Assembly (NCBI GenBank): GCA_038210135.1
Contig: JBBQWZ010000059.1
Location: 1-30,154 of the forward strand
Length of the DNA stretch: 30,154 nt
Reading direction: 5' to 3'
Origin: JBBQWZ01 sp038210135
GTDB taxonomy: Bacteria > Acidobacteriota > Terriglobia > Bryobacterales > Bryobacteraceae
Shown piece after piece: positions 9,817 through 17,587 of this stretch. The translations under genes were made by a program, and so were the position numbers. Position 1 is the stretch's first letter; the number at the start of each line of letters is the position of its first letter. The notes below the pieces were generated by a model. That model was not told the origin of the DNA and did not search any database. It was given only the letters and a program-made list of their open reading frames with translations.

Positions 9817-10809
9817 CTAATTTCCGAAGCCGCCTCGCGGACGATACCCTGGACGTGCGCGGACCCGGTACTTCTTCCCCAAATCCGTGGTCACTTCCAC
9901 GCCGATCTTACGGAAACCTTCGTTCGGATTCGGTTGCGGATAATACGTCACGGTGTACGAATTTCCCAGATCTTCGCGGATCGATTCGAACGCCTCGATC
10001 TGCTTCTGCCAGGTCTTCGCGAAGTACGCTTTTCCGCCGGTGCGCTGTGAAATGCGACGGAAAACGCCGCTCGACACCTGATCTTTATTGACCTCATTTG
10101 TCGAAATCACGTAAATCGGAATGCCTTCGTCTTCCGCCACCGCACGCACGTCGTCGGGAGCCACCATGCTCGCGTTGTCCGGTCCATTCGAAAATACAAT
10201 CACGACTTTGCGGCCCGGAACTTTGGCGGCATCGCGCAACGAAAGCAGCAGCGCGTTATACAGCGCCGAATCGTCTCCGGCCACCGCCTTGCGCAAACCC
10301 AGAATCGCATCGTTGCGATCTTTCCCCAGCGGAGCCGCCCGCGTCAGATTCCGGCTGTACGTGTACACCGCCACCGAATCCGCGCGATCGAGCCCACGGA
10401 TAAAGTCGGCAATCGCGTCCGACGCGTACACGAATCCGCGGTACATATAATTCGACGTGTCGAACAGCACGAAGACGTTCGTGCCAACAAACGCATCGCT
10501 GCGTCCGCCACCCGCGACCTCGGTCTCCGCACCTGGACCTTTGATCGTGCCGTCCTCATTCACCTGCACCGGAGGCTTGTTGCCCTCCGCGAACGTCGCC
10601 AGCTTTTGGACGATGCCATCTTCCGTGATCTTGAAATCCTTGGGCTTCAGTGCGTTCACGTACTTGCCCTTGCTGTCGGTTACGGTGTAGCTGAGAACCA
10701 CCATGTCGACCTTCACGCGGAAGACCGGCCGGTCCTGTGCCGCCACCCAGACGCCGCCGGCTAACACCAGCGCCGCCGCCCCACAAACGAATCTGCGCGT
10801 CGTCCCCAA
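9817..10809 (-). CDS. Secreted VWFA-domain protein of the acidobacterial type
   Basis: 330 aa. A signal peptide (to about residue 25, VWVAAQ) precedes a conserved beta-rich stretch, VDMVVLSYTVTDSKGKYV...LKPKDFKITEDG, that is typical of the TIGR03436 VWFA-related acidobacterial family. The von Willebrand factor A fold spans about 108-290: NVFVLFDTSNYM, VAVYTYSRN, VVIVFSNGPDNAS, IPIYVISTN. The MIDAS metal motif DxSxS is incomplete (DTSNY, 117-121). Translation starts at a TTG preceded by a full AGGAGG (10815-10820 on the map) that overlaps the stop codon of the upstream gene; the 9-nt gap implies translational coupling. Its partner is therefore most likely the 1125-aa secreted protein. VWFA domains usually mediate protein-protein binding; no ligand is known here. 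Confidence 0.85.
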   Translation of the reverse strand: MGTTRRFVCGAAALVLAGGVWVAAQDRPVFRVKVDMVVLSYTVTDSKGKYVNALKPKDFKITEDGIVQKLATFAEGNKPPVQVNEDGTIKGPGAETEVAGGGRSDAFVGTNVFVLFDTSNYMYRGFVYASDAIADFIRGLDRADSVAVYTYSRNLTRAAPLGKDRNDAILGLRKAVAGDDSALYNALLLSLRDAAKVPGRKVVIVFSNGPDNASMVAPDDVRAVAEDEGIPIYVISTNEVNKDQVSSGVFRRISQRTGGKAYFAKTWQKQIEAFESIREDLGNSYTVTYYPQPNPNEGFRKIGVEVTTDLGKKYRVRARPGYRPRGGFGN

Positions 10810-10818
10810 TGGATCCTC

Positions 10819-13800
10819 CTAGTTCTCTGCCGCCGCTGCCGCTTGCTTGCGCGCCTTTTGCCTGACATCGTCGCCGACCATGCGCAAGCTTCTGAGCAGC
10901 GCCGGCCAATCCTCGAGATGCGTCGCGAAAATCCGTTCCACTGTCTGCTGCGTCCATGCCGGAATCAAAACGTTCAACTGCGCCGGAGATACATGCATCT
11001 CGTCGGCGAGCGCCGCGTAGAACAACATGTTCGATTCCCAACTCTCCGCCAGGATCCTGCTCGAATAGCCCATCAGCGTCGGAAACGTGCGCATATTCAA
11101 AAGCTCAGGCCGGAACGAATTGGCAAGGGTCGGCTTGGGAGTTCCGAACACCCGCGACATCGTGCCGTAATTGACGCCCGTCGGACCCGGAGTCGTGAAT
11201 TGCTTGATGCCTTCGGAGATCCCACCAGTCGTTGGAACGTCCGCCGCCAAGCGGAACAACTCCGCTGGTGTTACCTGCTCAAGGGCTCCAGGCACGTCGC
11301 CTTCGCGAAGCAACAGCGCCACCTTGCGGACCCGCGCCGGAGGTGCGTAGGCGTTGAACGCCGTCAGCACCTTTTGCAGAGTCGCCTGGCTCAGTGCAGC
11401 CTCGGCCAACAAATTTTCGCCCGCCGACATGTGCAGGCTCACCCAATGCAGATGGCCCGGCGTCACAGTCCACCACCGCGGGATCACGGCGCTTTGCAGC
11501 AGCTGCGGAACCAGGTCGCCCCAGATCAGTGCTTGCTCGCGCGACGGAATCAGGAAATTCTGTTCCGCTTCGGCCAGCGCATACGGCAGTGTCGCCAGCG
11601 AGCCGACTAACCTTCCGCCTGCGCTTGCCGGCCATCCGGATCCGAACACTTCAGTGTGCTTCCAGGTTTGCGGGGAACCCTGAATGCCGAGGAAATCATG
11701 GCTTCGCACGAACAGCGGGTTGGTTTGGAGAATCTGCGCGCCGGGCGGCGCGTAGTGGATGTAGTTGAAGCCGACCAGCGTGTCGCGCAGAATCGGAGTC
11801 AGTTGCCCGCGTAGGTCCTTCAGCTTCTCCGCATCGTTCTGCGATTTCTCGATCGCCGAGCGCAAATTCATCTTGCGCTGATTTTCGATGTGCTTTTCCG
11901 TCCAATAGCCGAACGCCAGCGAATTCTTTTCCGCCGCGCTCAGCGACGAACGCGGAAGCTGGACCTCGGCAATGCGGGCCGCCAATTTCGCCGCCAGCGC
12001 CGTATTTAGTTTCTCGCCCTTCGCCACGCTCTCGAGGTTGTCGGAAAGCTCGAAAATCGTCTGCAGCGAAACCAGCCTTTGCGATTCAAAAATGCGGATC
12101 TGATCCTGCATCATCTGCGTGCGCGCGTCGCTTTCAACTGGCGACCCAGAACCCGCGATCAGGTCCATCATTCGATCCTGCACGTTCACGTTCGACGGCG
12201 ACTTCGCCGCCGCCAGCAGCGTTTTCACGCCCGCCCGGCCCGCGTCGAATACGTCCCGCGAATTCCGCGGCTTGGTAAACGCCGACACGATCTCGAACAG
12301 CGCCGCGTCCGAATCCGCCGCCGCGATCGAACCCTGCCGGCAGAAGATCTGCCATAAAGACAGCAGCGATTGCAGCATGCCGGCGAAGTCCGCGCGGATC
12401 ATCTGGTCGCCCGTCTTGGTCACCATCTGGGTCAATTCGAGATACGCCAGAATGGTTTTGTCTGAAACCGCCGGATTCTCCGCGAACAACGAATACTGCC
12501 CGCCCAGCGTGTGATATTCGCGCGCCAGCCGATCGATGGTGCCTGGCTCGAGCGGTTTCGCCCGGTACCGGTCCACGTCCGTCAGCGCCATGTAAATCTT
12601 CAGCGGCTCGTTCTCCACCGCCTTACGCGAAAGGCCGAATAGCGCCTCGAGCAGGTCGTCTGGATCTTTCCATCCGCCCGCCGCCTTCGTCAATTTGCCG
12701 TCATATTTGCCGTGCGGGTGGTTGACGAACAGGTTCTTCCAAACGTCGAGGCTCCCCGGAACATGCGGCTTGCCATTCGCATCCATCTGCAGACGCGTCG
12801 TCAGCAGGATCATATCCGTGTTCGCGCGGAACACCGGACGGGCTGGACCCGGACTCGTCACGCGCCCGCGGATCGCCGTATAGAAACGCTTCAGCCGATC
12901 CGGATCGGTCAGGTAGTCGCGCGTCGTACCGTTGATCCGCAGCAGCGCGTCGAAGTAGCTCGCCAGCCATCCGTCGTCCTTCGCCAACAGCTTTTCAAGG
13001 AATGCCCCGCCCTTATCCGGCGAAGCACCGGCCAGTTCCGTCCATGCCTTCTCGCTTTTCGCACCGCCCGGAATCACCACGCGTCCGTCGCGAATCTCAA
13101 ACAGGCTGCCGTAAAAATCGAGCACGTGCGAGTACGCCTTCAGCCGCTGTACCGGAATCGCTTTGCGCAATTCCTCGGCAGTGTCCGGTTCTAACTTCGA
13201 CAAGCCCAGATACAACCGGCATAGCGACGGCTCCGCCAAAAACGCATCGATGAATTCGCCCGGCTGCTTGTCTCGCGCTGTCTGCCAATACTCGACCCCA
13301 TAGAGCACCGGTACCGAAGTCGGCTTGAAATTGTGAACGAATGGCCGGTTCGTTCGCAGCGACTGCTCCAGATCCGCCAGCGGGAATCCGGAATCAATCG
13401 TCAGGAACGCGCGGCTGGCGTTGACCGTTTCGAGCACCACGTCGGAACCGCATCCACCGCGCATCCTGTATCCAAGCACTTTGAGCAGCTCGCCCGTTTT
13501 GGCGGATTCGCATTGCTCCACCCGGATCATCTTGTCTTCGCCGGTCAGCCGCTCCAATTCGCGTGCCTGCGAAAGATACCGAATCACCAGCTTCAGGTAT
13601 TCGGTTTGATCCAGCCCTTCGCTACTGTTCGTCGCCTGATAGCCGTTGGTAACGACGTTGCGAGCCAGTGCGCCCAGCAGGTCTTCCGGCCGCAGATCCG
13701 GCGAAAGCCCCGACATTCGCGCGAAACTCCGGATCGGACCCGGGATGTCGATGGTCTGCCTTCCCTCCGGAACTCGTCGCGGCGTGGGATTCCATGCCAG

Positions 13801-14196
13801 GTCCGTACCGCCCAGCTTGTTGTACGTTTCGAGGTGCGCGCGGACCGCCGGCGCGTCGCCGCTCAGCAGCGAAAGAGTCGTTAAACGCCGGACCACGGCG
13901 GTCTGTTGAGCAACCGGCGCATTGTCCGCCTTCAGCAGTTCGAGCAGCTTCGCGTACGCGGCCCGCACCTCCGGATCCCGATGCTGATCGAGGAATTCGG
14001 CGTACGCCCGCCACGCGCCGACGCTCTTCGGCGAATCCTGCACGGATTTGTGCAGAAGCTCGCGCGCTTGCGCCGCCTCGCCTCTCCGTTCCAACTCGAA
14101 CGCCTGTGTCCCCAAGTCCTGTGCGGCCAACTGGAACGGAGTCTCCAATAACCCAACACCGGTCAAGACTAGGAAGACGGAAACGATTCTGCGCAT
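10819..14196 (-). CDS. Large secreted mostly helical protein of unknown function
   Basis: 1125 aa from the ATG at 14196. I prefer this start over an open extension to 14397 because MRRIVSVFLVLTGVGLLETPFQLAAQ is a clear signal peptide and GAGGG sits about 6 nt upstream. Residues about 27-100 look like TPR helices (GTQAFELERRGEAAQARELL, then VGAWRAYAEFLDQH). The rest is rich in amphipathic helices with no motif I recognise; two cysteines near CGSDV and other scattered ones could form disulfides. It reads straight into the VWFA gene 9 nt downstream, so the two proteins probably act together outside the cytoplasm. I do not assign a function. Upstream it is divergent from the Gfo/Idh-type gene. 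Confidence 0.8.
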   Translation of the reverse strand: MRRIVSVFLVLTGVGLLETPFQLAAQDLGTQAFELERRGEAAQARELLHKSVQDSPKSVGAWRAYAEFLDQHRDPEVRAAYAKLLELLKADNAPVAQQTAVVRRLTTLSLLSGDAPAVRAHLETYNKLGGTDLAWNPTPRRVPEGRQTIDIPGPIRSFARMSGLSPDLRPEDLLGALARNVVTNGYQATNSSEGLDQTEYLKLVIRYLSQARELERLTGEDKMIRVEQCESAKTGELLKVLGYRMRGGCGSDVVLETVNASRAFLTIDSGFPLADLEQSLRTNRPFVHNFKPTSVPVLYGVEYWQTARDKQPGEFIDAFLAEPSLCRLYLGLSKLEPDTAEELRKAIPVQRLKAYSHVLDFYGSLFEIRDGRVVIPGGAKSEKAWTELAGASPDKGGAFLEKLLAKDDGWLASYFDALLRINGTTRDYLTDPDRLKRFYTAIRGRVTSPGPARPVFRANTDMILLTTRLQMDANGKPHVPGSLDVWKNLFVNHPHGKYDGKLTKAAGGWKDPDDLLEALFGLSRKAVENEPLKIYMALTDVDRYRAKPLEPGTIDRLAREYHTLGGQYSLFAENPAVSDKTILAYLELTQMVTKTGDQMIRADFAGMLQSLLSLWQIFCRQGSIAAADSDAALFEIVSAFTKPRNSRDVFDAGRAGVKTLLAAAKSPSNVNVQDRMMDLIAGSGSPVESDARTQMMQDQIRIFESQRLVSLQTIFELSDNLESVAKGEKLNTALAAKLAARIAEVQLPRSSLSAAEKNSLAFGYWTEKHIENQRKMNLRSAIEKSQNDAEKLKDLRGQLTPILRDTLVGFNYIHYAPPGAQILQTNPLFVRSHDFLGIQGSPQTWKHTEVFGSGWPASAGGRLVGSLATLPYALAEAEQNFLIPSREQALIWGDLVPQLLQSAVIPRWWTVTPGHLHWVSLHMSAGENLLAEAALSQATLQKVLTAFNAYAPPARVRKVALLLREGDVPGALEQVTPAELFRLAADVPTTGGISEGIKQFTTPGPTGVNYGTMSRVFGTPKPTLANSFRPELLNMRTFPTLMGYSSRILAESWESNMLFYAALADEMHVSPAQLNVLIPAWTQQTVERIFATHLEDWPALLRSLRMVGDDVRQKARKQAAAAAEN

Positions 14197-14397
14197 TTCG
14201 TCCCTCTCACCCGAAGGAATCTGGCCTATCACTCTATCAAACTCCACTAGCGCGAACGCCCAACGAACGGTGCCGCGGTCCGGCCAAAGACAGCGCGACC
14301 CGAATGAGACCACTGTGTCGTATCTTATGGAACGGGTTTCACAGGAATCCGGATGCCAAATCCGGGCTGATCGCTGGTAATAAACTGGATACTGCAC

Positions 14398-15462
14398 ATG
14401 AAACTTGTTTTTGCTCTACTTACCCTCTGCTTGGCCGCCGACGCCCAGCCTTCGCCGAATGCGCCCAAGATGGCCATCATCGGCCTACTGCATTCTCACG
14501 TCTGGTCTCAACTCGGCCAGATTTCAAAACGCCCCGTAAATCTCGTCGGCGTCGCCGAGCCGAACAAGGAGTTGACCGCTGAAGCCCAAAAGGCCGGCAT
14601 CGCCGAAGCTCTGATCTTTGATAACTACGTCGCCATGCTCGACAAAACCAAGCCCGACTTCGTGTGGGCCTTCGTCGAGAACGATCGTCATTTGGAGATC
14701 CTGAAAGCCTGCGCCAGCCGCCACATTCACGTCATCTTTGAAAAGCCCCTGGCATCCACCTATAAGGACGCCGTCGCGATCCGCGACATTTCGAAGAAAA
14801 GCGGGATCTTCGTAATGACCAATTACCAGATGGCTTGGTGGCCCGCTCAGTATGCCGCGCACGAAGCCATCGAACGCGGCGATATCGGCAAGGTCTACCG
14901 AATTCGCGGCGTCGTCGGCCACGGCGGACCGGGCTCCGAAGGCGTCCGCAATAAGATTTTCTTCGATTGGCTGACCGATCCTGTCAAGAACGGGGGCGGA
15001 GCCCTTATGGACTTCGGCTGCTACAACGCGCTGTGGTCTCTTTGGTACCTCGGCAAACCCGAAACCGTTTACGCCGTCACCCAGCGCCTTCAGCCGGAAC
15101 GCTTCCCGAAGGTCGAAGACAACGCCACCCTCCTACTGCATTACAAGGACGCGGAAGCGATCCTCGAAGGCAGCTGGGACCTTCCCCGCAGCATGCAGGA
15201 CCTTGAGGTTTTCGGCCGCAAAGGCTCCGTCACGATGGTGAACGGAAAGGCCGAACTCCGCAAAGGCCGCGAGACGACGCCCCTCACGCTCCCCACCCTC
15301 GCGCCCGAGGACGCCGATCCTATCAGCTATATGGCGAACGTCGTCGCCTCGAAGAAAGCTCCCGCCGGCCTGGTCGCCGTCGATATCAACGTTGGAGTCG
15401 TCGAGATCATCGAAGCGGCGAAGGAGTCCATCAAAACCGGCAAACCGGTTCGTCTGAAATAG
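14398..15462 (+). CDS. Exported Gfo/Idh/MocA-family oxidoreductase
   Basis: 354 aa. A signal peptide (MKLVFALLTLCLAADA) precedes an N-terminal Rossmann domain (MAIIGLLHSHVW) in which the usual GxGxxG is altered to GLLHSH. The catalytic-region lysine is in the signature EKP (115-117, IFEKPLA). The C-terminal alpha/beta domain carries NGGGALMDFGCYNALW (198-213), matching the conserved GGGxLxDxGxH region, but with Cys-Tyr in place of the usual histidine. Family members use NAD(P) to oxidise or reduce sugars and related polyols; the specific substrate is unknown. A periplasmic location for a nucleotide-dependent enzyme is odd but recurs in exported members of this family, which carry a tightly bound cofactor. 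The ATG has no strong ribosome-binding site. Confidence 0.85.
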   Translation: MKLVFALLTLCLAADAQPSPNAPKMAIIGLLHSHVWSQLGQISKRPVNLVGVAEPNKELTAEAQKAGIAEALIFDNYVAMLDKTKPDFVWAFVENDRHLEILKACASRHIHVIFEKPLASTYKDAVAIRDISKKSGIFVMTNYQMAWWPAQYAAHEAIERGDIGKVYRIRGVVGHGGPGSEGVRNKIFFDWLTDPVKNGGGALMDFGCYNALWSLWYLGKPETVYAVTQRLQPERFPKVEDNATLLLHYKDAEAILEGSWDLPRSMQDLEVFGRKGSVTMVNGKAELRKGRETTPLTLPTLAPEDADPISYMANVVASKKAPAGLVAVDINVGVVEIIEAAKESIKTGKPVRLK

Positions 15463-15470
15463 CATCCAAG

Positions 15471-15500
15471 CGTGGCATGGGCCTCCGGCCTGTGCATCAA
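15471..15500 (-). repeat. Inverted single copy of the 32-bp hairpin repeat
   Basis: Nine bases after the oxidoreductase stop, the sequence GTGGCATGGGCCTCCGGCCT plus TGTGCATCAA is the inverse complement of one unit of the tandem array at 15609-15768. It contains the same GGCC-centred palindrome. Confidence 0.8.
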
Positions 15501-15538
15501 GACGAGTTCACAAACCCGGAAGCGGCGGCCTGGGCAGG

Positions 15539-15585
15539 CCACTTACCTCTCTCGACTTTGTCTCGCTTTGTGCGCCTTCCGTGGG
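15539..15585 (+). repeat. Decayed copy of the 49-bp REP-like element
   Basis: Aligns along its length with the element at 9761-9809: CACTTAC, CTCG, CTTTG, CTCGCTT and GTGCGC are all kept in the same order and spacing, with scattered substitutions. It lies about 6 kb from the transposase, showing that the element family is dispersed. Confidence 0.65.
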
Positions 15586-15608
15586 ATTGGTTGGATTTCA
15601 GCCGATGA

Positions 15609-15768
15609 CACGATTTGATGCACAGGCCAGAGGCCTATGCCACGGTTTGATGCACAGGCCGGAGGCCTTTGCCACGGTTTGATGCACAGGACAGAGGCCT
15701 ATGCCACGGTTTGATGCACAGACCGGAGGCCTATGCCACGATTTGATGCACAGGCCGGAGGCCTATGC
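15609..15768 (+). repeat. Five tandem 32-bp repeats with internal palindrome
   Basis: Units begin at 15609, 15641, 15673, 15705 and 15737, each exactly 32 bp with no spacer, followed by a partial sixth (15769-15778). The unit runs CACGGTTTGATGCACAGGCC then GGAGGCCTATGC; units differ by one to three bases. Each contains AGGCC-GGA-GGCCT, a short hairpin. Unit length is not a multiple of 3, so the array cannot code a repeating peptide. Single inverted copies occur at 15471-15500 and 18683-18710. Confidence 0.9.
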
Positions 15769-15814
15769 CACGGACTACAATAGTGACGGAGGGCTTCGCT
15801 CTCGCAGGATCCAA

Positions 15815-16219
15815 GTGACTCGCCGAAATCTATTCGCGGCTTTGCTGATCGCTTCTCGCGTAGTACGCGCGGCTGACAAGCCGCAATCCATTCGCGGCAA
15901 GCTGCGCGAAACCGATCCGCCAGCGCTCCAACTCCCCGACGGACGGAAAGTAATGCTGTCTGGCGACGAATCGACTCTCGCGGTCCTTCACGACGAGCGC
16001 ATCGCCGATTCCGACTTCGAGGTCCAGGGCAGCCCGAAGCCGCCGGCCGGATTCCTCATCGACGGCATCCATCTCCGTTCCATGTTTGTCCACAAAGACG
16101 GAATGCGCCTGATGGTCACCTACTGGTGCGATGTCTGCTACATCCGGACGTACGTACCCGGCAAGTGCTGGTGCTGCCAAAAGTACACCGACCTGGATCT
16201 CCGCGAATCCCTGGAATAA
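15815..16219 (+). CDS. Small exported cysteine-rich hypothetical protein
   Basis: 134 aa from a GTG at 15815, chosen because AGGA (15806-15809) lies 5 nt upstream and the N-terminus MTRRNLFAALLIASRVVRAA is a Tat-like signal (RRNLF). An ATG at 15701 in the same frame lies inside the tandem repeats and would destroy the signal. The mature part has a small beta-rich region (SIRGKLRETDPPALQLPDGRKV) and a C-terminal cysteine cluster, CxxC at 105-108 and CWCC at 118-121, with a histidine-containing segment before it. That pattern suggests a bound metal or disulfides. I do not recognise the family with certainty and assign no function. Confidence 0.65.
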   Translation: MTRRNLFAALLIASRVVRAADKPQSIRGKLRETDPPALQLPDGRKVMLSGDESTLAVLHDERIADSDFEVQGSPKPPAGFLIDGIHLRSMFVHKDGMRLMVTYWCDVCYIRTYVPGKCWCCQKYTDLDLRESLE

Positions 16220-16230
16220 GCTCAAACCCC

Positions 16231-16440
16231 CACAAACCCGCACGTCATCCGTGAAAGAAGTCGGTCCGCTCCTTGTGACCACGATCAACTGACCTCCGGC
16301 TTGACGGCGTATGTCGCCCGCAGCACTGGTGGTCACCGAGAATTCCCGCACGGCGTCGGCGATGGGGAAGTTGCCGATCGGGGTCCCCACTTCGCGGTTG
16401 ACGTTATGGATTCCGTCGAGCAGCGAGTTGAGGGAACAAG
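16231..16440 (-). pseudogene. Relic of a TonB-dependent receptor plug domain
   Basis: On the minus strand about 66 codons starting at 16429 read NSLLDGIHNVNREVGTPIGN, followed by FPIADAVREFSVTTSA and RRQAGGQLIVVTRSGPTSF. This is the plug-domain signature of Oar-like receptors (LDGI-N, DAV-EF-V-T, GGQ-VTRSGT-F). In frame a stop codon precedes it at about 16442, and the downstream part runs into sequence antisense to the 134-aa gene, so neither the signal/N-domain nor the barrel is present. It differs from the intact receptor at 3195-7103, so it is a remnant of another receptor gene, not a local duplicate. Confidence 0.7.
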
Positions 16441-16552
16441 GGGTTTAAAACATATCGGTTAAGTAGACAATAAAACTTACGGTGATTGGTATTAGCAATA
16501 ACAGGTACTTGTTCGCGCCAGGTGGCCGATTGAGTTGCCAATGGGCCGTAAT

Positions 16553-17524
16553 TTAACGAACCGGATGCGTCTCGACCTTGTGTTCGATGGGCGGACGGGT
16601 TTGCAGATAAGTGTAGAGCGACTCCATGTCTTCGTCGGTGAGACGGGACAGACCGAGCCACGGCATCAAGGTGAATTTGTCTCTGCCGATGGAAGGGGGA
16701 TTGTCTCTGTCGATGGCGGCGTAGGCGCGGAAGCGGTCGCGGAACCGCACGTAATCCCAGCCGCCGATTCCTGTGGCTTTGTCCGGCGTGATGTTCGCAC
16801 TGACGACGACGCCCCACTGCGTATCGAACGCCTGGCCCCCTGCGAACTGGAGAGAGAGGTTCGGCTTGCCTTTCTCCTCGGGCGTGTGGCAACTGCGGCA
16901 GCCGGCGATGGCCGCAAGGTATTCGCCATAAACGGTTTTGCTGGTGCGGTCGGGCGGGGAGACGATTCCGACGGGCTCGGGGGCTCCCTTGACGAACATG
17001 GAGACGGGAAAATCCAGTGCCGTTTTTGGCAGCGGATTCCGGACGGGCGCGAGCGTACTCAAGTAGGCGATGACCGCGAAGGCGTCTTCGTCACTAAGGT
17101 AGCGATACCCCATGTAGGGCATCATCGGAAACAAGGCGCGCCCGTCTTTGCCGATTCCTTCGCGGATGGCGCGAAGCTTTTCGCCGTCTGTCCAGGCGCC
17201 GATTCCGGTTTCGGCGTCGGCAGTGATGTTGGGTGCATAGACCTTGCCTGGAAGTCCGTTGACGGGCATCTGCTGGCCTTGCCCGCGCTTGCCGGCTACC
17301 ACCGGACCGCCTAATTTCGTGAAGTCGCGCACAGAATGACAACCGTCGCAATCGAGGACGACTTCATACAAATATTTGCCGCGCGTCAGGCGCTCGGGAG
17401 TACGCTCGACGGTGAGTTTGCGCGGCGGCGCGGAAGACGGATTCCGAAAATATAAATAAGCAAAGGCGGATCCGCCGGCGGCTACCACCGCGAGCACACT
17501 GATCCCAACAAACTTTTTCCACAT
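16553..17524 (-). CDS. Membrane-anchored or exported diheme cytochrome c
   Basis: 323 aa. An N-terminal hydrophobic helix (about 4-23, FVGISVLAVVAAGGSAFAYL) is an anchor or signal peptide. Two c-type heme motifs follow: CDGCH (59-63) and CRSCH (209-213), each about 75-85 residues before a candidate axial methionine region (LFPMMPYMGYRYLSDED and FTLMPWLGLSRLTDED). Each half is a cytochrome c class I domain, so the protein is an internal duplication that could pass electrons to or from a periplasmic dehydrogenase. I use the ATG at 17524; a TTG at 17533 in frame is possible, and the GAGGA upstream is too far from the one and too close to the other. The gene lies 63 nt downstream of the SIS-domain gene and may share its transcript, though no functional link is evident. 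Confidence 0.88.
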   Translation of the reverse strand: MWKKFVGISVLAVVAAGGSAFAYLYFRNPSSAPPRKLTVERTPERLTRGKYLYEVVLDCDGCHSVRDFTKLGGPVVAGKRGQGQQMPVNGLPGKVYAPNITADAETGIGAWTDGEKLRAIREGIGKDGRALFPMMPYMGYRYLSDEDAFAVIAYLSTLAPVRNPLPKTALDFPVSMFVKGAPEPVGIVSPPDRTSKTVYGEYLAAIAGCRSCHTPEEKGKPNLSLQFAGGQAFDTQWGVVVSANITPDKATGIGGWDYVRFRDRFRAYAAIDRDNPPSIGRDKFTLMPWLGLSRLTDEDMESLYTYLQTRPPIEHKVETHPVR

Positions 17525-17587
17525 GCGACTCAATTTCCTCTTTGACTAGAAACGCGAGAAGCTTTGGAATTTTAGCTCAACGAACCG

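Noticed and set aside
14340..14372. CCGGAT-5nt-ATCCGG hairpin as a terminator or operator
   Set aside because: No T-tract follows and the stem is only 6 bp; it is too weak to call, though it lies in the divergent promoter region.
14197..14397. Longer start for the 1125-aa protein at 14397
   Set aside because: It would add 67 unconserved residues, bury the signal peptide and abut the divergent gene; the ATG at 14196 has a ribosome-binding site.
15609..15768. CRISPR array
   Set aside because: Units are directly contiguous with no spacers and no cas genes are near; it is a tandem repeat.
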